Positions 1-6,745 of a stretch of 9,832 bases of DNA are shown here, one piece after another. Position 1 is the first letter of the stretch; every line of letters begins with the position of its first letter. The notes under the pieces are model-generated. The model was not told the DNA's origin. It ran no database searches and saw only the letters and a program-made list of their open reading frames with translations. The DNA is from a bacterium (GTDB taxonomy: Bacteria > Verrucomicrobiota > Verrucomicrobiae > Limisphaerales > J093): positions 1-9,832 of the forward strand of contig JAKCAB010000511.1 in the NCBI GenBank assembly GCA_021839785.1, read 5' to 3'. The position numbers were made by a program, and so were the translations under genes.

Positions 1-1809
1 CGCAAGCACGACGAAGGCTTTCCCACCCACGCCATCCAGTTCTGCCTCCGCCAGGCGGGTCTCGATCCCGCGCAACTCGACGCCGTGGTGTTCTACGACA
101 AGCCGATCACCAAGTTCGCGCGGATGCTCGAGAGCTACCTCGCGGTCGCGCCCGGCGGCTGGCGGGTGTTCCCGCGTATCATGCCTAGTTGGCTGGGTGA
201 AAAACTGAATTTGCGCGGTACGATCCGCGAGGAACTGCCCGGCCTGCGGCCCGATTGCCCGATCCTGTTCACCGAGCACCACCAGGCGCACGCGGCCAGC
301 GCGTTTTATCCGTCGCCGTTCGCCGAGGCGGCCATCCTCACGATCGACGGGGTGGGCGAATGGGCGACGACGACCATCGGTGTCGGGCGCGGAAGCGAGT
401 TGAAACTGCTCCAGGAAATCCGCTTTCCGCACTCGCTGGGGCTGCTTTACACGGCCTTCACCGGTTACTGCGGCTTCAAGGTAAACTCCGGCGAGTACAA
501 GCTCATGGGCCTGGCACCGTACGGCGAGCCGCGCTTCGCCGACCGGATTCGCACCGAGCTGCTGGATCTCAAGCCGGACGGGTCGTTCTGGCTGAACCTG
601 GATTACTTCCATTTTTTGCGCGGCCTGACGATGACGAACGAGCGGTTTCACCGCCTCTTCGGCGGGCCACCGCGCAAGCCGGATGAACCGGTCGAACAAC
701 GGCACATGGACGTGGCGCGCTCGATCCAGGTTGTCACCGAGGAAGCGATGCTCCGCCTGGCCCGCCATGCGCGGGAAACGACCGGTCTGCCCAACCTCTG
801 TCTGGCTGGCGGCGTGGCGCTCAACTGCGTCGCCAACGGCTTGATTCACCGCGAGCGCATCTTCGAAAGGATCTGGATTCAGCAGGCGGCGGGCGACGCG
901 GGCGGTTCGCTCGGTGCGGCCCTGGCGGCGTGGCATCTGCAGTTCAAAGGAGAGCGGACCGGGCTGAAGGAGAAGGAACAGGAGTCAGGAGTCAGAAGTC
1001 AGAAGTCAGAAGCGACGAACAACAGCGAGGCACTTCCCCGCGCCCCGCGCCCCGCGCCCCGCGCCGCGGAGGCCGACGCCATGCAGGCGGCCCTGCTCGG
1101 CCCGGAGTTCGGCGACGCGGAAATCGAAGCCACGCTGCGGGGCCACGGTGCGGTCTTCGAGCGGTTGGAAAGCGATGGTTTGCTTGCGCGCACTGTCCAG
1201 TTGCTCGCGGCCGGCAAGGTGGTTGGCTGGTTTCAAGGCCGGATGGAGTTCGGCCCGCGCGCGCTGGGCAGCCGGTCGATTTTGGGCGACCCGCGCTCGC
1301 CGGCGATGCAGTCGGCGATGAACTTGAAGGTGAAGTTCCGCGAATCCTTCCGACCGTTCGCGCCGATCGTGCTCCGCGAGCGCGTCAGCGATTATTTCGA
1401 GCTCGACGTAGATTCGCCGTATATGCTGCTGGTCGCGCCGGTGAAGCCGGAGTTGCGCAAAGCCGTGCCTGCCGGGCTGCGCGGCCTGGAATTGCTCAAG
1501 GCCGAACGCTCCGCGCTGCCGGCGATCACGCATGTGGATTATTCCGCGCGCATCCAGACCGTGGATCGCGAGCGCCACCCGCTGTTGCACGCCCTGCTGC
1601 GACGCTGGGAGCAGGCCACCGGCTGCGGCGTGCTGGTCAACACGTCGTTCAACGTCCGCGGCGAGCCGATCGTGTGCACGCCGGACGACGCCTACCGGTG
1701 CTTTGTGAACACGGAAATGGACTACCTCGTGATCGGCAGTTTCGTGCTGGACCGGCTGGCGCAACCGCGGCGCGCGGTGGAGCGGCGCGTGGCACCGCAG
1801 CCTGATTGA
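1..1809 (+). CDS. NodU/CmcH/TobZ-family O-carbamoyltransferase, 5' partial
   Basis: The frame is open from base 1 and its first residues (RKHDEGFP) match the usual region about 40 residues into this family, so only a short N-terminus lies outside the window. Counting residues from base 1, the Kae1-like N-terminal domain shows HHQAH (93-97, metal-binding histidines), a DGVGEW segment, SGEYKLMGLAPYG and LAGGVALNCVANG (268-280). The YrdC-like C-terminal domain shows GWFQGRMEFGPRALG (409-423) and NTSFN (547-551). In characterised relatives such as TobZ, carbamoyl phosphate and ATP give carbamoyl-adenylate, and the carbamoyl group then passes to a hydroxyl of the substrate. The substrate here is unknown. 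An insertion of roughly 37 residues (about 319-355), rich in Ser/Gln/Lys then Pro/Ala/Arg and encoded by DNA heptad repeats, separates the two domains. The following LLGPEFGD resumes the family pattern. An SxtJ-like gene follows on the same strand. Confidence 0.93.
   Translation, partial: RKHDEGFPTHAIQFCLRQAGLDPAQLDAVVFYDKPITKFARMLESYLAVAPGGWRVFPRIMPSWLGEKLNLRGTIREELPGLRPDCPILFTEHHQAHAASAFYPSPFAEAAILTIDGVGEWATTTIGVGRGSELKLLQEIRFPHSLGLLYTAFTGYCGFKVNSGEYKLMGLAPYGEPRFADRIRTELLDLKPDGSFWLNLDYFHFLRGLTMTNERFHRLFGGPPRKPDEPVEQRHMDVARSIQVVTEEAMLRLARHARETTGLPNLCLAGGVALNCVANGLIHRERIFERIWIQQAAGDAGGSLGAALAAWHLQFKGERTGLKEKEQESGVRSQKSEATNNSEALPRAPRPAPRAAEADAMQAALLGPEFGDAEIEATLRGHGAVFERLESDGLLARTVQLLAAGKVVGWFQGRMEFGPRALGSRSILGDPRSPAMQSAMNLKVKFRESFRPFAPIVLRERVSDYFELDVDSPYMLLVAPVKPELRKAVPAGLRGLELLKAERSALPAITHVDYSARIQTVDRERHPLLHALLRRWEQATGCGVLVNTSFNVRGEPIVCTPDDAYRCFVNTEMDYLVIGSFVLDRLAQPRRAVERRVAPQPD
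979..1013 (+). repeat. Five CAGRAGY heptad repeats inside the carbamoyltransferase gene
   Basis: Five consecutive 7-bp units can be read: CAGGAGT, CAGGAGT, CAGAAGT, CAGAAGT, CAGAAGC. They encode part of the linker between the two enzyme domains. The same unit recurs, also five times and on the same strand, in the intergenic element downstream (1845-1879). Because 7 is not a multiple of 3, gain or loss of one unit would shift the reading frame. Confidence 0.9.
1036..1063 (+). repeat. Four perfect CCCCGCG heptad repeats in the same linker
   Basis: Four identical 7-bp units in tandem, read in frame as a Pro/Arg/Ala-rich stretch (PRAPRPAPRAA). It lies 22 bp after the CAGRAGY array, so the domain linker carries two different heptad arrays. 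Its composition differs from the flanking enzyme sequence, consistent with inserted repeat DNA that has stayed in frame. Confidence 0.88.
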
Positions 1810-1811
1810 AT

Positions 1812-1933
1812 CACCGCCAAGGCGCGAAGACGCGGAGAGGAAAGCAGAAGCCAGAATGCAGAAGTCAGAAACCAGAAGCCTCAGCTTGCCGGCTGGAAAT
1901 CGTCTGGCTCGGCGTCTCTGCGTCTCTGCGGTT
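1812..1933. repeat. Intergenic repeat element with imperfect terminal inverted repeats
   Basis: The arms at 1812-1837 and 1908-1933 (26 bp each) are imperfect reverse complements: by hand, 19 of 26 positions match when the right arm is reverse-complemented. Both are variants of a gcgaagacgcggag-like motif. The centre carries five CAGAANN heptads (1845-1879). The element fills almost the whole gap between the carbamoyltransferase stop and the SxtJ-like start. The structure resembles a small non-autonomous or REP-like repeat. No transposase gene is present, and no target-site duplication was identified. Confidence 0.6.
1845..1879 (+). repeat. Five CAGAANN heptad repeats in the intergenic element
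   Basis: Units read CAGAAGC, CAGAATG, CAGAAGT, CAGAAAC, CAGAAGC, in register and without gaps. The first five bases are invariant and the last two vary. They belong to the same family as the array at 979-1013 inside the upstream gene; a 12-bp string (CAGAAGTCAGAA) is identical in both places. Confidence 0.85.
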
Positions 1934-1937
1934 AGGA
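1934..1937 (+). promoter_or_regulatory. Ribosome binding site (AGGA) of the SxtJ-like gene
   Basis: AGGA lies 7 bases before the ATG at 1945 and supports that start. It begins directly after the right arm of the repeat element, so the repeat abuts the translation signal. It is one of the few recognisable Shine-Dalgarno sites in this window. Confidence 0.5.
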
Positions 1938-1944
1938 TTCAGCA

Positions 1945-2346
1945 ATGAAACTCCGGCTCAAGGAAGACCCGCGCGAGTGGCGCAAGTTTGGGCTCAGCTC
2001 GGCGTTGGTGCTGGCCCTGCTCGACGGTCTTTTGTGGTGGCGCGGGAAGGTGTCGCCGGCGGTGGCGGGCCCCGCGCTGGGTTGCCTCGCGCTCGTGGCG
2101 GTACTGGCGGTGGTCCGGCCGGGCTGGTTCCGCGCACCTTACCGCGTCGGAATGCGCCTGAGCCACTTCATGGGTCGGGTCGTCAGCCCGGTCATGCTGG
2201 GACTGATCTTCTTCCTGGTGGTAACTCCGCTCGGACTGGTGATGCGACTGGCGGGCAAGGATCTCTTGCGGCTCCGGCGCAATCCCGCCGCCAGGACCTA
2301 CTGGCAACCCGCCAGGGGCGAAAACGATTTGAACAAGATGTTTTAG
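1945..2346 (+). CDS. SxtJ-like small membrane protein
   Basis: A 133-residue protein with three predicted hydrophobic helices at about 15-32, 38-57 and 79-101. The N-terminus is charged (MKLRLKEDPREWRKFG), and a basic C-terminal tail contains TYW and ends in NDLNKMF. Size, topology and the tail resemble the SxtJ family named from saxitoxin clusters, where it follows the carbamoyltransferase SxtI. Its biochemical role is not established. The position directly downstream of a NodU/CmcH-type carbamoyltransferase, 135 bp away on the same strand, supports the assignment. A membrane-anchoring or transport-coupling role for carbamoylation is only an inference. The small SxtK/DUF5989-like partner often found nearby is not between or after these genes; it could lie upstream of the window. 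The stop overlaps the convergent manA stop. Confidence 0.72.
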   Translation: MKLRLKEDPREWRKFGLSSALVLALLDGLLWWRGKVSPAVAGPALGCLALVAVLAVVRPGWFRAPYRVGMRLSHFMGRVVSPVMLGLIFFLVVTPLGLVMRLAGKDLLRLRRNPAARTYWQPARGENDLNKMF

Positions 2347-3338
2347 CCCGCCGCCGCAGAACCAGGCTCGGCGGCGAGGAAGGTGGTTTCACCGGCGGCC
2401 GTCAACTCGACTTGGCGCGCGCAGGCGGGCAACAAGGCGAATTGACCGGGGGCCAAGCGGACGTTCTGGCCGCTGCCGGCATGTTCGATTCCCACGCTGC
2501 CGTTGACGACACCAAAGACCACCGGCCGATCTTCCACCGGCCAGGGCAACCGCAGCGGGCGCGCCACCCGGTGTTCGGTGACGGTGAAGAGAGGATCGCC
2601 AACAAGCTGCCGAGTTGCACGGCCAGCCGCGGATCGCCAATCGGCTTTCACCAAGCCCGGCTCGAAATCCGCGAAGTCGATGCAGGCCAAAGCTTGGGCG
2701 ACGTGAAGTTCGCGGGGCTGGCCATCCGGTCCGACGCGGTTCCAGTCGAACACCCGGTAGGTCGTATCCGAGTTCTGCTGGATTTCGAAGATCACCATGT
2801 TGGCGCCCAAGGCGTGAACTCGTCCGCTGGGCAAAAACATCGCGTCGCCGGTCTGCACCGGCACTTGGTGAATGCACTGGGCCACCGTGCCGTTCCGGAG
2901 CCGGCGTTCGAACTCAAGCCGGGGCACGCCCGCCTTCAGCCCCGCGCTCAATTGCGCGCCCGGTGCCGCCTGAGTGACATACCACAGCTCCGTTTTCGGC
3001 TCACTGCCGAGGTGGGCAGCGACCTGGGCCGGCGGGTGCACCTGCACGGAAAGAATCTCTTGAGCATCGAGGATTTTCACCAACAGCGGGAACCGGCCGT
3101 CGAGCGCGGCCGCCGCTCCCATGAGTTCGGCGCCGTGATGTTCCATCAGCCAGCGCAGATCTTTGCCGGCCAGCGGACCATTGGCGATGACGCTGGCATC
3201 GCCGGGGCGGTCGCTGATTTCCCAAGATTCGCCAACCGGCACCTTTGGCGGCAAGGTCTTGCCGTAAAGCGAGTCGAGGTTGCGGCCACCCCAAAGGCGT
3301 TCCTTCAGGATCGGAGCGAAAACGAGCGGGTAGAGCAT
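2343..3338 (-). CDS. manA: Class I mannose-6-phosphate isomerase
   Basis: Interconverts mannose-6-phosphate and fructose-6-phosphate in the cytoplasm, linking glycolysis to GDP-mannose and glycan synthesis. The 331-residue length fits the short bacterial (Bacillus-type) class I enzymes. Visible features are the N-terminal FAPILKERLWGG, GESWEISDR (36-44), the zinc ligands Gln99 and His101 in SVQVHP, Glu117 in KTELWYV and His175 in GRVHALG, and the QNSDTTYRVFDWNR segment (188-201) with the active-site Arg195. It lies 79 bp downstream of accA on the same strand and may be co-transcribed with it. No clear Shine-Dalgarno site precedes the ATG, but the start matches the family N-terminus. The stop codon overlaps that of the SxtJ-like gene by 4 bp, tail to tail, leaving no room for a separate terminator. 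Confidence 0.95.
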   Translation of the reverse strand: MLYPLVFAPILKERLWGGRNLDSLYGKTLPPKVPVGESWEISDRPGDASVIANGPLAGKDLRWLMEHHGAELMGAAAALDGRFPLLVKILDAQEILSVQVHPPAQVAAHLGSEPKTELWYVTQAAPGAQLSAGLKAGVPRLEFERRLRNGTVAQCIHQVPVQTGDAMFLPSGRVHALGANMVIFEIQQNSDTTYRVFDWNRVGPDGQPRELHVAQALACIDFADFEPGLVKADWRSAAGRATRQLVGDPLFTVTEHRVARPLRLPWPVEDRPVVFGVVNGSVGIEHAGSGQNVRLAPGQFALLPACARQVELTAAGETTFLAAEPGSAAAG

Positions 3339-3417
3339 GTTGAAAACTGGTGGGGCGTTGGCGCCCTGGCATGCCGCCGAGTCAAATTGAGGGCGGCGGT
3401 TCGGCGGCTTGCCGACT

Positions 3418-4419
3418 TTAGGTGACCGGCGTGGGAACCGCAGGGGCTGCGGCCGGCCGGGCTTCCGCGAACGGTCCCATCGCGCGGAACTTCTCGTATC
3501 GGCATTTCAGGCGCTCTTCCACAGACAAGGCGGCCACCTCCTGCAAATGCCGCCACAGATAAATCCTCAGCGTTTCCGAGGTGGTCTCGAGATCGTTGTG
3601 CGCGCCGCCCACCGGCTCCGGCACGATTTCGTCCACGAGCTTGAGTTCGGCCAGTTCCCGGGCGGTGATGCGGAGCGCTTCGGCGGCCCGCGGCGCCGCG
3701 GCGCGGTCTTTCCAGAGAATGGCGGCGCACCCTTCCGGGCTGATCACCGAATAGTACGCGTTTTCCAGGATCAAAACGCGGTCGGCCACGCCCAGGCCCA
3801 ACGCCCCACCGGAACCGCCCTCGCCGATCACTGCCGCGACGATCGGCACCTCGAACAGCGTCATCTCGCGCAGGTTCACCGCGATGGCTTCCGCGATGTG
3901 GCGTTCCTCGGCACCCACGCCGGGATACGCCCCTGCCGTGTCGATCAGAGTAATGATCGGCAGGCCGAACTTGTTGGCCAGCCGCATGAGACGCAATGCC
4001 TTGCGATAACCTTCCGGATGAGCCGAGCCAAAGTTGCGGAGAATGTTTTCCTTGGTGTCCCGACCTTTTTGGGTGCCAATGACCATCACGTGCTCGCCTT
4101 GAAGGCGGGCGAAGCCGCCGACAATCGCGCGATCGTCGGCGAAGGCGCGGTCGCCGTGCAGCTCTTCGAAATCGGTGAACGTCGTGCGCAGATAATCCAA
4201 GGTGTACGGCCGGCGCGGGTGGCGGGCAAGCCGGACGCGCTGCCACGGGGTGAGGTTTTCGAAGATTTCACGCCGGGTCTCCTCGAGCTTCTGCTCCATC
4301 AGGGCGATTTCGTCCTCGAGGCTCAGCCCCAGCGACGGTGTTTCCGCGTGCTGCCGCAACTCATCGAGCCGGCGCTGCAGTTCGACGATCGGCTTTTCGA
4401 ATTCCAGGTGATTTTTCAT
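3418..4419 (-). CDS. accA: Acetyl-CoA carboxylase carboxyltransferase subunit alpha
   Basis: The alpha half of the carboxyltransferase that moves CO2 from biotinylated AccB to acetyl-CoA, giving malonyl-CoA for fatty acid synthesis. At 333 residues it has normal length. An N-terminal helical region (LEFEKPIVELQRRLDEL) leads into the crotonase-like core. Hallmarks are the LHGDRAFADDRAIVGG segment (88-102), DTAGAYPGVGAEE (160-172), the oxyanion-hole region GEGGSGGAL (199-207) and SPEGCAAILWKD (227-238). The Ala/Pro-rich last 15 residues are a variable tail. The partner accD is not in the window. accA is divergent from the kinase-like gene across 260 bp, which should hold its promoter, though I cannot assign one with confidence. 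manA follows downstream. Confidence 0.97.
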   Translation of the reverse strand: MKNHLEFEKPIVELQRRLDELRQHAETPSLGLSLEDEIALMEQKLEETRREIFENLTPWQRVRLARHPRRPYTLDYLRTTFTDFEELHGDRAFADDRAIVGGFARLQGEHVMVIGTQKGRDTKENILRNFGSAHPEGYRKALRLMRLANKFGLPIITLIDTAGAYPGVGAEERHIAEAIAVNLREMTLFEVPIVAAVIGEGGSGGALGLGVADRVLILENAYYSVISPEGCAAILWKDRAAAPRAAEALRITARELAELKLVDEIVPEPVGGAHNDLETTSETLRIYLWRHLQEVAALSVEERLKCRYEKFRAMGPFAEARPAAAPAVPTPVT

Positions 4420-4633
4420 GAAACACCGGGGCGCCCGTGGCCCCGCATAAACCCGCCGAAACTATGCCCGCCGCGACTCAGCGGCAACGGCGAATTCCGG
4501 CAGCGAACCGTGGCGGCAGTCTCAAGTTTGACGCGGTGCCCGGCGCCATTCGGCTTTCCAACCCGGCCTGGCGGAGCTACGGTCACCGACATGTCCACCC
4601 TTTCCGGCCCTCCGGCAGGCGCGCCCAGCCGCC

Positions 4634-4646
4634 CGGCAACTTGCCG
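4634..4646. promoter_or_regulatory. Short perfect dyad upstream of the kinase-like gene
   Basis: CGGCAA and TTGCCG flank a single central base, 33 bp before the ATG at 4680. It could be an operator half-site pair. Six-base arms are expected by chance about this often in a 260-bp intergenic stretch, so support is weak. Confidence 0.2.
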
Positions 4647-4679
4647 ACGTGGCTCCGAGCGTCCACCGGCGTTCCCGAC

Positions 4680-6131
4680 ATGAATCCCACCACTTCCCAG
4701 CCCGAACGGCATGCCGGCCTGGCGGTCAACCTCGTCGGCCTCGGCCAAGTGCGCTTGCTGCGCGCACTGGCCCAAAACCCGGAAACGGCGTTGTACCAGA
4801 CCGATCATGCCGGCGTCGTCGTCAAGGTGTTCGATCTGGATTGTGGCAAGCCGGACGAAATCGGTTACGGGCCCTACCTGAACTTCCAGGCCGAACTGGC
4901 GAATTTCGAGGAAATCCACGCCCTCGAAAGTTTGCGTAGCTTCGTGCCGGCCTACTACGGGGCGCACATCGACTACGACGGCAAGTACGCCTTTATCGCC
5001 ATGGAGTACCTGCCGGGCCAGAATCTGCGGAACTGGGCCGAGGCGACCGCGACCCGCGGGTACAGCCCGGAGTTGCTGGACGCGCTCCGGCAATCCACCC
5101 AAGAGATGCTGTCGATCATCGATCTGTTCCACCGGCATGGTTTGGTGTTGATCGATTTCAAGCCCGATAACGTTATCCGGCTCGACGAAGGCGCGGTCAA
5201 GCTGGTGGACATGGGGGCGTTCTTCACACCGCGTCACCGCCGCGCCTTGGGCACCTTCGTCTATACCGCCACGCCCGATCATGCCGAGGTGCTCATCGAC
5301 GCGTCGAACCTCCAGGCCGGAGTGGCGCCGGGCGTGGCTTCGGACGTTTTCTCCGCCGGGGTGGCGTTGTTCGAGATGGCCACCGGCACGACGCGGCTTC
5401 AGATCGATCCGCAGACCGCCGAGGAAATGCTGGCTGCACCGGCGATGTACCGCTTTCGCGACTCCCAGATTGCCGACGTGTGGAAGGCCTTTCCTCACTT
5501 GCGTACCGAACTGCCGCTGGTCCAAACCCAACTCCGCGAGCGCCGCCTGCTGTTCTCGGAAATCTGGCACCTGCTCAAGGCTTACGTCGCAACCAAGGTG
5601 CCGGACTGGGAATCGCTTGCCAGCGATCAGCAGGACCAGATCCTGCTCTCCACCGGCACCACGTTTATCTTGGAGCAGTTGCCCGCGCAGCTTGCCTGGC
5701 TGGCGGGCGTGATCGCCCGGGCCACCGTCCTGCGCAGCCTGCGCGCCGTCGGCATGGCCGAACTCGTGCAACTCCTCGGCAACCCTGCACCGGAGCACGT
5801 CCAAACCGATCTCACCCAGCACAACTGCCTGCTCAACTACCTGCGCACACTGGACTTATCGACTGAATTCGCCATCCGACTCAATACTTGGGATGTCCGG
5901 CTGGACCGGCCAACGGGGCATTGGATGATCGCCGCGCCCGTGGCCGGCCGTGAATTGGCCGACAACGCGGGCTTCGTTTATCTGAGGCGCGTGCGCACGG
6001 ACGACGAAGGCCACACTTGCTGGCACGCGGTGGATGAATTTGAAGCGGATGAACAAGAAGGGATTAGAGCCAACTTGAGCCAGCTCCGGCACAATCATGA
6101 AGCCTGGCTCGGTGTCGCGACCACACCGTAG
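4680..6131 (+). CDS. Divergent protein-kinase-fold protein, unknown target
   Basis: 483 residues from the ATG at 4680. The first part looks like a eukaryotic-type protein kinase: a degenerate Gly-rich stretch VGLGQVRLL (19-27), the ATP lysine in VVVKVF (Lys49), a hinge-like AMEYLPGQNL, the catalytic loop LIDFKPDN (Asp159, Lys161, Asn164) replacing the usual HRDLKPxN, DMG (Asp177) replacing DFG, and SDVFSAGVAL with the helix-F Asp222. All catalytic positions are therefore kept while the flanking motif residues have drifted. Residues about 260-483 match no domain I recognise; they are predicted helical, then beta-rich near 395-450. I see no transmembrane helix, so it is probably cytoplasmic. 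Upstream in-frame ATGs (from 4437) would add low-complexity sequence unlike the protein, so 4680 is preferred although it lacks a good ribosome site. Neighbours give no firm clue to its target. Confidence 0.75.
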   Translation: MNPTTSQPERHAGLAVNLVGLGQVRLLRALAQNPETALYQTDHAGVVVKVFDLDCGKPDEIGYGPYLNFQAELANFEEIHALESLRSFVPAYYGAHIDYDGKYAFIAMEYLPGQNLRNWAEATATRGYSPELLDALRQSTQEMLSIIDLFHRHGLVLIDFKPDNVIRLDEGAVKLVDMGAFFTPRHRRALGTFVYTATPDHAEVLIDASNLQAGVAPGVASDVFSAGVALFEMATGTTRLQIDPQTAEEMLAAPAMYRFRDSQIADVWKAFPHLRTELPLVQTQLRERRLLFSEIWHLLKAYVATKVPDWESLASDQQDQILLSTGTTFILEQLPAQLAWLAGVIARATVLRSLRAVGMAELVQLLGNPAPEHVQTDLTQHNCLLNYLRTLDLSTEFAIRLNTWDVRLDRPTGHWMIAAPVAGRELADNAGFVYLRRVRTDDEGHTCWHAVDEFEADEQEGIRANLSQLRHNHEAWLGVATTP

Positions 6132-6218
6132 CCAACGGCGGCAACTCACAAGCGAAAGCAATGGTCGCACTATTCGTCGCAGTCCGTCCAAGTCCGGTGC
6201 TTTCTAAAGAAACCTTCA

Positions 6219-6246
6219 TTGACACGGTCCCAGACGGGTTTAGAGT
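6219..6246 (+). promoter_or_regulatory. Sigma70-type promoter upstream of the HAD phosphatase gene
   Basis: A perfect -35 hexamer TTGACA (6219-6224), a 16-bp spacer and a -10 TAGAGT (6241-6246, 4 of 6 consensus bases). Transcription would start near 6253, about 490 nt before the ATG of the HAD gene. It is the best promoter match I found in the window. Confidence 0.5.
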
Positions 6247-6259
6247 GTTCGCAGCGATT

Positions 6260-6332
6260 TGATTCGGGTGGCGGTACGTTTCTTCAGCGGGGTTCCCCAC
6301 CCCCACCTCCTTGGCGTCTGCTGCCCGAATCA
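6260..6332 (+). other. Possible structured leader or small RNA
   Basis: TGATTCGGG (6260-6268) and CCCGAATCA (6324-6332) form a perfect 9-bp stem just downstream of the predicted start of transcription. Inside it, GGGTGG (6266-6271) can instead pair with CCACCC (6297-6302), and GGGGTTCCCC (6289-6298) is self-complementary. The pairings share bases and so exclude one another, as in attenuator-like leaders. I recognise no known riboswitch family. Confidence 0.3.
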
Positions 6333-6745
6333 TTCTTCTAACTATCCTTCCTCATACATCGCGAACTTCCTCAGATATTTTTCAAGATCGTCTCCGCGGC
6401 AGCCGTCACCACCCAAACGGCGCCGAATCGCCTCGCAGCTTGACGTCTCGTTGCTCGGAAGAACCGCGGCTGCAAACGAATTCGCGATCTCGCCGGCAGT
6501 TGGTGCGGGACGGGTTTCGTCGTGCTGGTCGCGGCTCCCGACTTGTCGCTTTTCACGCAGCTTGGTCAACCTGTGCGGTCCAACTTCCCGCAAAATCGCT
6601 GTTTACGACCATTGGTTGGCCAAAAGCCGGGACCGGCAAGCCTTGTGCTTTGACCAAACCATGCGCTCGACGCATCTTGACCGAGGACGGGCGGCGGACG
6701 ATTTCGGCCCCGCCCGCCCAATTACTTTTCGCGCCCAAACAAACG

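Larger units (their letters stand above)
6132..6745. other. 614-bp region without a convincing gene
   Basis: This stretch separates the kinase-like gene from the HAD phosphatase gene. All six frames give only low-complexity or unrecognisable peptides, and the in-frame extension upstream of the HAD start does not look like protein. It contains the promoter at 6219-6246, a long-range inverted repeat at 6260-6332, a pyrimidine-rich tract (about 6331-6356), an 8-bp palindrome TTGGCCAA (6616-6623) and a small hairpin ATGCG/CGCAT (6661-6675). An 83-codon minus-strand frame at 6342-6593 exists but has no recognised family. Confidence 0.6.

Noticed and set aside
1006..1764. Minus-strand frame of 252 codons opposite the carbamoyltransferase
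   Set aside because: A shadow of a GC-rich gene; the + strand frame carries all the conserved motifs.
1806..3425. Long + strand open frame (539 codons) across the repeat element, the SxtJ-like gene and manA
   Set aside because: It is out of frame with the SxtJ-like gene and antisense to manA, both well supported; its start lies in repeat DNA and its translation has no family features.
4420..4633. Candidate accA promoter elements on the minus strand (TTGCCG with CATAGT at 15 bp spacing)
   Set aside because: Only 4 of 6 matches in each hexamer and short spacing; indistinguishable from chance.
4437..4679. 81-codon N-terminal extension of the kinase-like protein
   Set aside because: Low-complexity, Arg/Pro-rich sequence unlike the rest, overlapping the expected accA promoter region; the ATG at 4680 leads directly into the conserved part.
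3409..4683. + strand frame of 424 codons opposite accA
   Set aside because: Antisense to an unmistakable accA; no recognisable domain.
6342..6593. 83-codon minus-strand frame in the intergenic region before the HAD gene
   Set aside because: The peptide looks somewhat protein-like near its end, but there is no recognised family, no ribosome site, and its third-position GC is about that of non-coding sequence here. Not called.
6311..6745. 145-codon upstream extension of the HAD phosphatase frame
   Set aside because: The sequence is not protein-like and the family begins only a few residues before motif I, which fits the ATG at 6746.
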